From: Natrononativus amylolyticus | GTDB taxonomy: Archaea > Halobacteriota > Halobacteria > Halobacteriales > Natrialbaceae | Direction: 5' to 3' | DNA: 64,000 nt | Assembly: GCF_024362525.1 (NCBI RefSeq) | Contig: NZ_CP101458.1 | Location: 1,860,001-1,924,000, forward strand | Part shown: positions 1 through 7,187 of the stretch, piece by piece | Numbering within the stretch: position 1 is the stretch's first letter | How the letters are laid out: each line of letters begins with the position of its first letter | Position numbers and translations under genes: made by a program | The notes under the pieces: generated by a model | Seen by the model: only the letters and a program-made list of their open reading frames with translations | Told to the model about the DNA's origin: nothing | Database searches by the model: none

Positions 1-753
1 ACGGTTGCGATGAGCCACGGTGAGTACCCCGTCCCGGCGCCGGCGGTCGTCGAACTCGCCGAGCGAGCCGACTGGTCGCTCTCCGGCGGTCCCGTGGAGG
101 CCGAACTGCTCACCCCCACGGGAGCCGCTATTCTGGCACACGTCGCCGAGGGCGTCGAAACGCTCCCGGCGCTCTCGGTCGAGGCCTCGGGCTACGGCGC
201 GGGCGGCTACGATCTCGATCCCCACCCGAACGTGCTCCGGGCGCTCGTCGGCGCCGACGCGGGGACGCTCCGTCGCGAGGAGATTTCGGTGCTCGAGACG
301 AACCTCGACGACGCGACACCGGAGGTGCTGGGCGGACTCCAGGAGACCCTCTCGCGCGTGGGCGCACGAGACGTCTCGATCCTCCCGGCGACGATGAAGA
401 AGTCCCGCCCGGGCCACCTCGTGAAGGTGATCTGCCGCCCCGAGGACGCCGAACGGGTCGCCCGCCGGCTCGCGGAGGAAACGGGGACGCTCGGGGTTCG
501 AGACGCCGGCGCGACGCACCGCTGGGTCGCCGACCGGGAGTTCGAAACCGTCGCGATCGAACTCGAGGGCGAGTGCTACGAGGTCGCAGTGAAAATCGCG
601 AGCGATACCGACGGCGAGGTGTACGACGCGAGCGCGGAGTACGATGACGCGGCGCGTGTGGCTCGAGAGACCGGGCGATCGGTTCGAGACGTCCTCGAGC
701 GAGCCGAAAGAGCGGTTCGGGAATCCTCGAAATCCACGGACGCGTCGCAGTAG
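1..753 (+). CDS. larC: LarC-type nickel insertion protein (5' truncated by window)
   Basis: The reading frame is open from the first base, so the true start lies outside the window; 250 residues are visible. The HGEYPVPAPA segment near the visible start and the LETNLDDATPE motif around residue 100 are hallmarks of the LarC family. LarC inserts nickel into the pyridinium dithiocarboxylate pincer nucleotide, the cofactor of lactate racemase and related enzymes. Only the C-terminal two-thirds is visible. No larA, larB or larE is seen here, so the client enzyme must lie upstream or elsewhere. The next gene is convergent, with a gap of 18 bases. Confidence 0.88.
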   Translation, partial: TVAMSHGEYPVPAPAVVELAERADWSLSGGPVEAELLTPTGAAILAHVAEGVETLPALSVEASGYGAGGYDLDPHPNVLRALVGADAGTLRREEISVLETNLDDATPEVLGGLQETLSRVGARDVSILPATMKKSRPGHLVKVICRPEDAERVARRLAEETGTLGVRDAGATHRWVADREFETVAIELEGECYEVAVKIASDTDGEVYDASAEYDDAARVARETGRSVRDVLERAERAVRESSKSTDASQ

Positions 754-771
754 GTTCGCGACGACCGTCGG

Positions 772-1164
772 TTACTCGTCGTCGCCGGGCAGCGAAATCG
801 TGACGTTCGCGGTTCCGTCGGTTCCGTCGGCCCCGTCGCTACCGATCGACGTCGCGTTCACCGACGTCGAGTGGGAACTCGAGGACGTGGTCGACTCGTT
901 GACGTCCGCACCGTCGGAGGCGGTCTGGGTGGATACCGTAACGGTGCCGTTCGTCTGCGAGGCGTTCTGTGCGACGGAGACGGACGTGCCGGCGTCGCTC
1001 GAGGCGTTCTGAGTTATCGTGACGTTCCGGTCGGCGATCGAGTCGTTCACGACCACCGACTCGCCGTCCTCGCCGTCGGTTCCGGTGTCGGCGGCGATCG
1101 ACCCGAACCAGACGAGGCTACTCAACACGACGATCGACAGAACGGCTGCTGTGAGTTGTTTCAT
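772..1164 (-). CDS. Secreted Q/N-repeat protein, possible curlin-like fibre component
   Basis: This is a 130-residue protein with an N-terminal hydrophobic signal (residues 1-25, MKQLTAAVLSIVVLSSL). The mature part is rich in Ser, Thr, Asn, Asp and Gly, with repeated VTITQNAS, VSVAQNAS and VTVSTQTA strands about 12-14 residues apart. That alternating pattern with a fixed Gln resembles short beta-solenoid or curlin-type repeats. The C-terminus carries DGADGTDGTA. The chosen Met starts directly with a signal peptide; the longer frame upstream is unlikely. It is the end member of a group of five secreted Q/N-rich genes. Function unknown; the fibre idea is inference from the repeat pattern and its neighbours. 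Confidence 0.6.
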   Translation of the reverse strand: MKQLTAAVLSIVVLSSLVWFGSIAADTGTDGEDGESVVVNDSIADRNVTITQNASSDAGTSVSVAQNASQTNGTVTVSTQTASDGADVNESTTSSSSHSTSVNATSIGSDGADGTDGTANVTISLPGDDE

Positions 1165-1372
1165 GTGTGTAGCGGGTGAGAAAAGGCAACCATACACAGC
1201 CATTTGAACACGTAGAACTGTTACAGCTGTAGCCCGTGGCTTATTGGTTCTCGAGGTTGCAAGCGATTGGACCCACTCGTCGCCAAACGCCCACGCGTCA
1301 CAAGTAGAGACGGTGTCTACACTCGAAGGCCGGTAACACAAAAAAGAACGACTCCGTGATTACAGGATTCGA

Positions 1373-1762
1373 CTAGTCGTCGAAGCCAATGCTGAAGTTG
1401 AAGTCACCGCCGTCGCCACCGTCACCGCCGAACGCGTACTGATCGACGTCGGCGTAGTTGGTCTGCTCAACTGCCTGGCCCTGGTCCACGATCGACGCGG
1501 CAGCAGCACCGCCGCTATCGTAGCCCTTCTTGTGGTCGTCGCCGTCACCGACCGCGACCGCGGAGGATGCGCCGACCTGCGCGTTGTTGTTCTGCTGGTT
1601 CACCTCCGCTGCGTTGACCGCGTCGCCGCCGTCGCCGCCGTCACCGCCGAGATCGATGTCGATCTCGGTGTGGCTGTCCGCCGCCGCTGTTCCGGCGAAT
1701 CCCATGAACATGAGACTGCCAACCATTGCTACCGTCAGCATAACCGTGATTGTGCGTTTCAT
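1373..1762 (-). CDS. Small secreted Q/N-rich repeat protein, paralogue 1 of 3
   Basis: The product has 129 residues. A Sec signal peptide (about residues 1-28, ending GTAAADS) is followed by an acidic alternating segment TEIDIDL, a GGDGGDGGD block, the core VNQQNNNAQVG, a linker DGDDHKKGYD, a second core QGQAVEQTNYADVDQ, another GGDGGDGGD, and a tail FNFSIGFDD. The two cores match the two halves of the repeat unit of the large protein encoded at 3924-5534, and the DDHKKG linker also occurs there. It is nearly identical to the next two paralogues in the signal peptide and first core. Predicted to be exported and to assemble with its neighbours; this is inference, as no function is known. Confidence 0.75.
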   Translation of the reverse strand: MKRTITVMLTVAMVGSLMFMGFAGTAAADSHTEIDIDLGGDGGDGGDAVNAAEVNQQNNNAQVGASSAVAVGDGDDHKKGYDSGGAAAASIVDQGQAVEQTNYADVDQYAFGGDGGDGGDFNFSIGFDD

Positions 1763-1763
1763 T

Positions 1764-1950
1764 TGTGATCATCGGGCACGTCGTACGGGTGAGCGGGTAC
1801 GGCCGTCGCTACGGATCAGATCCGTAGCGAAGCCGCCGCTCGAGGCCGAATGGCGCGGTCAACCCGTTGTGGCACGGTGCCCACTCACCACTCAGCACGG
1901 AGTTTGACTTGAACCCAAAGGGCAGTTTCAGGACACATCAACCGATTAGA
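1764..1950 (-). repeat. Duplicated upstream region, copy A (upstream of paralogue 1)
   Basis: The DNA upstream of this paralogue is repeated upstream of the second paralogue. Shared parts are a GTGATCA-GGGCACG segment next to the start codon, a CGGTCAACCCGTTGTGGCACGG segment near the middle, and, on the gene's strand, CTAATC-N14-GAAACTGCCCTTTGGGTT about 150 bases before the start codon. The outer block probably holds the promoter and regulator site, leaving a long 5' leader; no standard TATA box was found near the ATG. The remaining 215 bases up to the next gene are AT-richer and show no gene. Confidence 0.6.
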
Positions 1951-2165
1951 GCGCGAAAAGCATGGCCCTGACTCGAGTTACGTATTCCTACAGCGGTATG
2001 AGAGGTTACGATATATGTTCTAAAAATATCTTTCCAGTAGATGGTCTGGGGCACAACATCTCCCGGAATATACGACGTTCAGAACGGAGGCTTCTCGACG
2101 ACTGGACGACCGGCTACGATGCTCGCTTCGCCACAAAAATTGGAAACCGGTCGAACTACTACCGC

Positions 2166-2528
2166 TTAGGCTAAGAATCCGAGGTCAATGTCGATGTCGA
2201 CGGCACCGCCGTCGCCGCCGTCACCGCCGACAGCGACCTGGTCGACGTCAGCCTCGTTGTACTGGGAGACGTACTGTCCCTGGTACACTCCTGACGAGGC
2301 GGCGCTGTCGTCACCGTAGCTGGCTGCCGACGATTCGCCGATCTGTGCGTTGTTGTTCTGCTGGTTCACCTCAGCCACGTTGACCGCGTCGCCGCCGTCG
2401 CCGCCATCGCCGCCGAGGTCGACGTCGATTTCGGTGTGGCTGTCCGCTGCAGCTGTTCCCGCGAGCCCCATGAACATGAGACTGCCAACCATTGCTACCG
2501 TCAGCATGACCGTGATTGTGCGTTTCAT
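2166..2528 (-). CDS. Small secreted Q/N-rich repeat protein, paralogue 2 of 3
   Basis: The product has 120 residues and the same layout as its neighbour: Sec signal peptide ending AAADS, TEIDVDL, GGDGGDGGD, the core VNQQNNNAQIG, a Ser/Ala-rich linker, the second core QGQYVSQYNEADVDQ, GGDGGDGGA and the tail VDIDIDLGFLA. The N- and C-terminal parts mirror each other (acidic strand, then Gly-Asp block, then Q/N core). DNA identity with paralogue 1 is highest over the signal peptide and first core and extends into the upstream region, so gene and promoter were duplicated together. Probably an extracellular, self-assembling protein; function inferred only. Confidence 0.75.
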   Translation of the reverse strand: MKRTITVMLTVAMVGSLMFMGLAGTAAADSHTEIDVDLGGDGGDGGDAVNVAEVNQQNNNAQIGESSAASYGDDSAASSGVYQGQYVSQYNEADVDQVAVGGDGGDGGAVDIDIDLGFLA

Positions 2529-2529
2529 T

Positions 2530-2714
2530 TGTGATCAGTGGGCACGTTGTATGGGTGCGAGCACAGCCATCGCTCGAGGATCATTCCCTCACGTGACTGC
2601 CGCTCGCCGCCGAATGGAGCGGTCAACCCGTTGTGGCACGGTGCCCGCTCTTCACTCTGCACGGAGTTCGACTTGAACCCAAAGGGCAGTTTCGAAGCTC
2701 ACTTGTGGATTAGA
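2530..2714 (-). repeat. Duplicated upstream region, copy B (upstream of paralogue 2)
   Basis: This is the second copy of the upstream block. The CTAATC-N14-GAAACTGCCCTTTGGGTT element lies about 150 bases before the start codon, as in copy A, and the CGGTCAACCCGTTGTGGCACGG segment is also kept. Sequence between the conserved parts has drifted. Conservation of spacing as well as sequence argues for a functional promoter or operator rather than a passive duplicate. Confidence 0.6.
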
Positions 2715-2943
2715 CGGAGAAACGGACGGTCCTACTTCCGGTCATCTATTGCTACATGTGAATAACCAGTGGAGATATTCAATTGCGATATGTGGTTGAT
2801 GAGTAGCTATCAATGCTGTGTATTTGTCAGCCAGTACTAACAGTAGTGAAAAATAACAACGCTGGCACTATACCAGTCTAACCACCAAAGTATCACCCCA
2901 TCTTTCGTCAATCTAGAAAATAATTAAAAATCAATCGATGGTG
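2715..2943. other. AT-rich spacer between paralogues 2 and 3
   Basis: This spacer is clearly richer in A and T than the surrounding DNA, with runs such as GAAAAATAACAAC and AATAATTAAAAATC. No open frame with coding character and no clear hairpin were seen. It may hold the terminator of the third paralogue and spacer DNA before the promoter block of the second. The base composition suggests either weak selection or an inserted fragment. Confidence 0.4.
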
Positions 2944-3315
2944 TCAGAGGCCAAAGACAAAGACTGGAAGGTCGATCTCAATCTCGGAATCGCCACCGTC
3001 GCCACCGTCGCCGCCGACAGCGAGCTGGTTCACGTTAGCGGCGTTCGTCTGGGAGACGGACTGCCACTGGTTCACCGAGGACGCTGCAGCACTGTGGTGT
3101 CCGACCGAACTCGCCGAGGAGTACCCGACCTGCGCGTTGTTGTTCTGCTGGTTCACTTGAGCGAAGTTGACTGCGTCGCCGCCGTCGCCGCCGTCACCGC
3201 CGAGTTGAACGTCGATTTCGGTGTGACTGTCTGCCGCCGCCGTTCCAGCCAGCCCCATGAACATGAGGCTGCCGACCAGTGCTACCGTCAGCATGAGTGT
3301 GAGTGCGCGTTTCAT
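2944..3315 (-). CDS. Small secreted Q/N-rich repeat protein, paralogue 3 of 3
   Basis: The product has 123 residues. The order is again Sec signal peptide, TEIDVQL, GGDGGDGGD, core VNQQNNNAQVG, linker GHHSAAASS, second core QWQSVSQTNAANVNQ, GGDGGDGGD and tail SEIEIDLPVFVFGL. It is the most diverged of the three: the linker has His instead of Asp/Lys and the tail is more hydrophobic. About 92 bases upstream, AACCC-AAG-N4-GTTTC partly matches the conserved upstream element of the other two. It is divergent from the large repeat protein. Presumed co-subunit of the same surface material; this is inference. Confidence 0.73.
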   Translation of the reverse strand: MKRALTLMLTVALVGSLMFMGLAGTAAADSHTEIDVQLGGDGGDGGDAVNFAQVNQQNNNAQVGYSSASSVGHHSAAASSVNQWQSVSQTNAANVNQLAVGGDGGDGGDSEIEIDLPVFVFGL

Positions 3316-3923
3316 TTCGTACCACAGGCACTACCCCTGAAATCGGTGTTAGATGGCTCCAGGGGCTGTTTGTGCCCAGATTGGTGGGACAGTGGGGTTC
3401 GGTATTAACCCGAAGTATCGTTTCTCCATCACTATCTCGAATTGGTCCTGAAACGGTCGACAGGGGTTCCGGAAACGACGACCGGCGCTCGAGGAGTCGG
3501 CAATTTCGCCTCGGCTGAACGACGGATTCGGCCGTCCTGTCGCCCGTACGAAGTGCGTATTTTTTCGAGACGGTCCCGTTCGGCCGCCGTAATTTCGGCC
3601 GTGGAACGGTTGGCGTTCGTGAGCGCCACGGAGCTGTGACCGAGACGGCGGTCGGACGGTCGATCGAGTCGGTCAGTGTTCGCCTCGAGTCAGTGTTCGA
3701 CGCGAAAACGATCGACGCCGCCACTGTAGCCAATGGCTAGAACGGTCTGGGGACCCACTCTTTCCGGGCCGAAATCACCGCATACCGCTCGAGTAGCACC
3801 CTCGTTCCGCCGTTCAACCCACAGATAACAAAGACTGTCTTCGGGATACGACCGTTTGCGCCGCATAGATTTCACACCAACGCGACCTTCACAGGAAACA
3901 GAACACAGGAACCAACGCACAGG
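3316..3923. other. Long intergenic region between divergent repeat-protein genes
   Basis: This region separates the minus-strand small paralogue from the plus-strand 536-residue protein and must hold both promoters. Several short open frames are present, but none has a signal peptide, a recognisable domain or coding-like composition, so none is called. AACCCGAAGTATCGTTTC, near 3407-3424, resembles the element upstream of the other two paralogues. Stretches with GATAAC and GCATAGAT lie near the large gene, but I cannot assign a firm TATA box. The length is unusual for this gene-dense window and suggests complex regulation. Confidence 0.5.
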
Positions 3924-5534
3924 ATGTTAGCACGATCACAGATCACGACAGTACTCGTCGTCGGGATGCTCATGCTCTCGATGGTAGCAATCGCGACGCC
4001 GGTCGCTGGCGACGACGCGAACGGCGCGACCGTACAGACGCTCGAGAACGGTGAAGACCTCTATCTGGTCTTCGGCGTCGATATCGGCGATCAGACGCTC
4101 GAGGAGTTCCTCGACGATCACCTGACCGACAACCCGGGCCACCCGGCCGAGGGACAGGACGCCGTTAGCGAGGTCATCCAGTACCAGGACGTCGAGCAGG
4201 TGAACCTCAACGAGGAGGGTGCCGCGGTCTCGATTTCGATCGACGGCGGCAACGCGACGGCGATCCAGGAGGTCAGCCAGCAGAACAACAACGCGCAGGT
4301 CGGCGAAGCGGTCGCCGAGAACCAGGCGTTCGACTCCCAGAGCACCCAGTTCGAGAACGTCGGCACCGTCCACATCGTGATGGGCAACGGTGACGGCCAG
4401 CAGTTCTCCGGCTGGGGCGTCGCTGACTCGAAGACGGGCGAGCCGACGGTGACCCAGAGCGCCGAAGCGGCGGTCTCCCAGTACCAGGACGTCACCCAGG
4501 TCAACTACGCGGAACAGACGACCGCGTTCGCGTTCGCGGAGAACGAGAGCGAGGCCGTCGCCTTCCAGCAGATCTCCCAGGCGAACCAGAACCTCCAGGA
4601 GGGAGCGGCGAACGCGACCAACGTCTACGAGGCGCCCGCGACCGCAGCCCCGACGAACGAACACTACAAGAAAGACCCCGGCATCTCGCCGAAGTACGAC
4701 TACAACGGCGACGACGGTGACGGCGTCTCGCAGGATGCAGCCGCGTCCGTCGAACAGGGCCAGGACGTCGAGCAGGCGAACGTCAACGAGGCGGGCGCCG
4801 CGGTCGCCATCGCGGTCGGCGACGGCTCGAGCGCGACCGCAGTCCAGCTCACCGAACAGACCAACATCAACGAACAGCTCGCGAGCGCGGACGCGGTGAA
4901 CGTCCTCGCCGCGATGCCAGGCATGAACGTTGCAACCGCGGACATGGACGACAACGACGTCGTCTCGACGCAGACGGAACGCGTCGACGGCGACGACCAC
5001 GACAAGAAGGGCGACAAGAAAGGCGACGACGGCGTGAGCCAGGCTGCCGACGCGAGCGTCGCCCAGTACCAGGAAGCCGACCAGTTCAACATCAACGTCC
5101 AGAGCTCCGCCGTGGCCGTCGCCACGAACGAGAGCACCGCCACGGCCATCCAGCTGATGTACCAGACCAACTACAACGCGCAGGTCGGCGCCGCCGACGC
5201 CTGGAACGTCTACCAGGGAGGCGCCACCCACGGCGGACTCGTCTACACCGAGGAGACCACGGTCACCCTCGGCGGCGACGAACTCACCGACAACTCGATG
5301 ATCGCGTTCGACTACGACGGCACCGACAGCCAGCTCAACGACGTCGAACAGCACTCGAGCGCCACGATCGAACAGGCGCAGTTCGTCGGTCAGCAGAACT
5401 TCGTCGAGCAGTCCGCGGCGATCGCCGTCGCCGACGACGGCGGAGACGCGACCTCGAGCCAGATCATCATGCAGGAGAACCGCAACGTCCAGTACACGGC
5501 CGTCGGCTCCGGCGGCGTGTTCGCGGCGCCGTAA
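3924..5534 (+). CDS. Large secreted protein with five Q/N-rich curlin-like repeats
   Basis: The product has 536 residues. Residues 1-29 form a signal peptide (cleavage probably after TPVAG). Residues 30-79 are a unique acidic head. Five repeat units of about 55-60 residues follow, near 80-138, 180-235, 270-330, 373-430 and 478-530. Each has the form Q-x-Q-x-V-x-Q-x-N, an Ala-rich alternating strand, then A-T-A-x-Q-x3-Q-x-N-x-N-x-Q. Regular Gln and Asn at strand turns resemble curlin repeats and predict a stacked beta structure. Linkers are acidic with Lys pairs (DDHDKKGDKKGDDG). No membrane anchor or sorting signal is seen. It is likely the major or nucleating subunit of an extracellular fibre with the small neighbours; that role is inferred. 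Confidence 0.75.
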   Translation: MLARSQITTVLVVGMLMLSMVAIATPVAGDDANGATVQTLENGEDLYLVFGVDIGDQTLEEFLDDHLTDNPGHPAEGQDAVSEVIQYQDVEQVNLNEEGAAVSISIDGGNATAIQEVSQQNNNAQVGEAVAENQAFDSQSTQFENVGTVHIVMGNGDGQQFSGWGVADSKTGEPTVTQSAEAAVSQYQDVTQVNYAEQTTAFAFAENESEAVAFQQISQANQNLQEGAANATNVYEAPATAAPTNEHYKKDPGISPKYDYNGDDGDGVSQDAAASVEQGQDVEQANVNEAGAAVAIAVGDGSSATAVQLTEQTNINEQLASADAVNVLAAMPGMNVATADMDDNDVVSTQTERVDGDDHDKKGDKKGDDGVSQAADASVAQYQEADQFNINVQSSAVAVATNESTATAIQLMYQTNYNAQVGAADAWNVYQGGATHGGLVYTEETTVTLGGDELTDNSMIAFDYDGTDSQLNDVEQHSSATIEQAQFVGQQNFVEQSAAIAVADDGGDATSSQIIMQENRNVQYTAVGSGGVFAAP

Positions 5535-5616
5535 CGACTCGGGAACCGCCTCGACTGCAACCGATTTTCTCCATTATTCGCCGCCCGTAGCGACGCGGCC
5601 GGTCGTCGACCGACCG

Positions 5617-6366
5617 TCAGTCCGTCGTCTCACCGGGCGCGTCGTCACGGTGGACGGCGAGGGCCTCGTCGATCGTCAACTCGCCGGCGGCCACGCGCCG
5701 GGCGAGCAGTTCGTCGATCGCTCGGTTCGTCTCGCTCCGTTCGCGCGAGCGGTCCTTGATCACCTGTAGCTCGCCGGCCGTCGGCTCGATCTCGCGGTTG
5801 TCGACTACCTCGCCCTCGAGTCTGGCGATGTTGACCGCGGCGAGGACGTCGCCCATCCCCCGCGAGCCCGTTCCGAGGTAGGGGGTCGTCCCCGTCTCGT
5901 CGACGAGTTCGACGCGGACGTCCTCGAGATCGTTGATCAGCGTCGCCCCCTCGAGGCGGGCGCCGTCGCCGATGCGGACGACCGGATCGGCGGCTTCGGC
6001 CGCCTCGCGCTGGATCACGTCGACCGTGTCGGCCAGCGGGACGTGGAAGGCGGCGACGACCATCTCCCCGGAGAGGATCGCGACGCCCGGCTTCCGGCCG
6101 GGGTCGACGCCGATGATCGTTCGTCCGTCGTCCCCGCGAAGGGCGGTGAGCGCGCGGTCGACGCTGCGTCGGGGCTCGCCGGGTTCGGCGACGACCGTCA
6201 CGACGTCGTCGAACGCCCCGGCGTGTGCCGCGCCGGTGACGACGACGGACGTCGCCCCGGGGAGGTCCTCGCCCGGTTCGACGGTCGTGAACTCGACGCC
6301 GCGCTCGCGCAGTTCGGTGACGACCTCGTGGTACACTTCGAAATCTTCCGTCGCGACGACGATCAC
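5617..6366 (-). CDS. RuvC/RNase H-fold protein, putative nuclease divergent from radB
   Basis: The product has 249 residues. Residues 1-80 look like a small Rossmann-like alpha/beta region. Residues 83-185 look like a RuvC-type RNase H fold: IIGVDPGRKPG gives the first catalytic Asp (D88), LVDETGTT gives an acidic residue in the second position (E157), and GMGDVLAAVNIA gives the last Asp with the D-x3-A-x3-A spacing of RuvC-like enzymes (D173). The C-terminal 60 residues are charged and helical. It is divergent from the RecA-family gene radB, with only 98 bases between the starts, which fits a recombination or repair role. I know no assigned function; nuclease activity is inferred from the residues. 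Confidence 0.65.
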   Translation of the reverse strand: MIVVATEDFEVYHEVVTELRERGVEFTTVEPGEDLPGATSVVVTGAAHAGAFDDVVTVVAEPGEPRRSVDRALTALRGDDGRTIIGVDPGRKPGVAILSGEMVVAAFHVPLADTVDVIQREAAEAADPVVRIGDGARLEGATLINDLEDVRVELVDETGTTPYLGTGSRGMGDVLAAVNIARLEGEVVDNREIEPTAGELQVIKDRSRERSETNRAIDELLARRVAAGELTIDEALAVHRDDAPGETTD

Positions 6367-6464
6367 GCAGGGAGTTGGGTACCCGACGGAATAAGCGTGT
6401 TCGCCCGCCGCCGGGGAACCGATCGTTTCGGGAGGTTTTTCCTCACCACAGCCGAAGGACGACC

Positions 6465-7163
6465 GTGAACGACGAGCCGATTTCGACCGGCTGTCCGCCG
6501 GTCGACGAGCTGCTGGGTGGGGGAGTCGACCGCGGGACAGTGACGCAGCTGTACGGGCCGCCTGCGGCGGGGAAGACCAACCTCGCGCTCTCGCTCGCCG
6601 TCGAGACGGCGATCAGCGGCGGAACGGCCGTCTACATCGACACCGAGGGGGTCTCGGTCGACCGGTTCCACCAGCTGCTGTCGGCGCGAACGGACGACGT
6701 CGAAGACGTCGCCTCGCGCATCGTCATCGAGGACGCGCTGGATTTCGACGAGCAGGCCGAAGCCGTCCGCGACGCAGAGGAGTTCGCCGAGCGCGCCGAT
6801 CTGATCGTTCTCGACAGCGCGACGGGGTTCTATCGCCTCGAGCGCGGCGACGGCGACGACGGCGAGGCGCTGCGGCGGATGACCCGGCAGGTGACACACC
6901 TGCTCTCGCTCGCTCGAAAACACGATCTCGCGGTCGTCCTCACCAACCAGGTGTTCGCCGATCCGGACTCCGATCGGACGCGGGGGCTCGGCGGTAACAC
7001 GCTGGAGCACTGGACCGGCGTCGTGGTTCGAGTCGACCGCTTCCGGGGCGGCAACCGGCGGGCGACCCTCGAGAAACACCGCTCGAAACCCGCGGGCGAG
7101 ACGGTCCAGTTCCGGATCACCGACTCGGGACTGGTCGGCGGCGACGAGCCGGCACAGCTGTAA
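6465..7163 (+). CDS. radB: DNA repair and recombination protein RadB
   Basis: The product has 232 residues, the normal length for archaeal RadB, a RecA-family paralogue of RadA lacking the N-terminal helix-hairpin-helix domain. Walker A is GPPAAGKTN at residues 31-39; the Walker B strand is LIVLDSATG. ISTGCPPVDELLGGGVDRG is the typical RecA-family entry. The GTG start was chosen because the family begins about 20 residues before Walker A; the longer upstream frame is Arg-rich and overlaps the divergent promoter. RadB is a recombination mediator working with RadA and Holliday-junction enzymes. Confidence 0.93.
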   Translation: MNDEPISTGCPPVDELLGGGVDRGTVTQLYGPPAAGKTNLALSLAVETAISGGTAVYIDTEGVSVDRFHQLLSARTDDVEDVASRIVIEDALDFDEQAEAVRDAEEFAERADLIVLDSATGFYRLERGDGDDGEALRRMTRQVTHLLSLARKHDLAVVLTNQVFADPDSDRTRGLGGNTLEHWTGVVVRVDRFRGGNRRATLEKHRSKPAGETVQFRITDSGLVGGDEPAQL

Positions 7164-7187
7164 CCCGGCCGGCGAAAAGAGGGGGCG

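Noticed and set aside
1620-1665. Short GCC/GTC repeats that look like a microsatellite or CRISPR-like array
   Set aside because: They encode the GGDGGDGGD block of the small secreted proteins. No spacers or longer repeats exist.
1373-3315. RTX calcium-binding nonapeptide repeats
   Set aside because: The Gly-Asp spacing GGDGGDGGD lacks the x-L/I/V-x positions of true RTX repeats, so only a loose resemblance is kept.
3936-5354. Long antisense open frame inside the large repeat-protein gene
   Set aside because: It is a by-product of GC-rich third positions. The translation is a Val/Asp/Arg-rich low-complexity shadow without domain, and the sense strand has a signal peptide and clear repeats.
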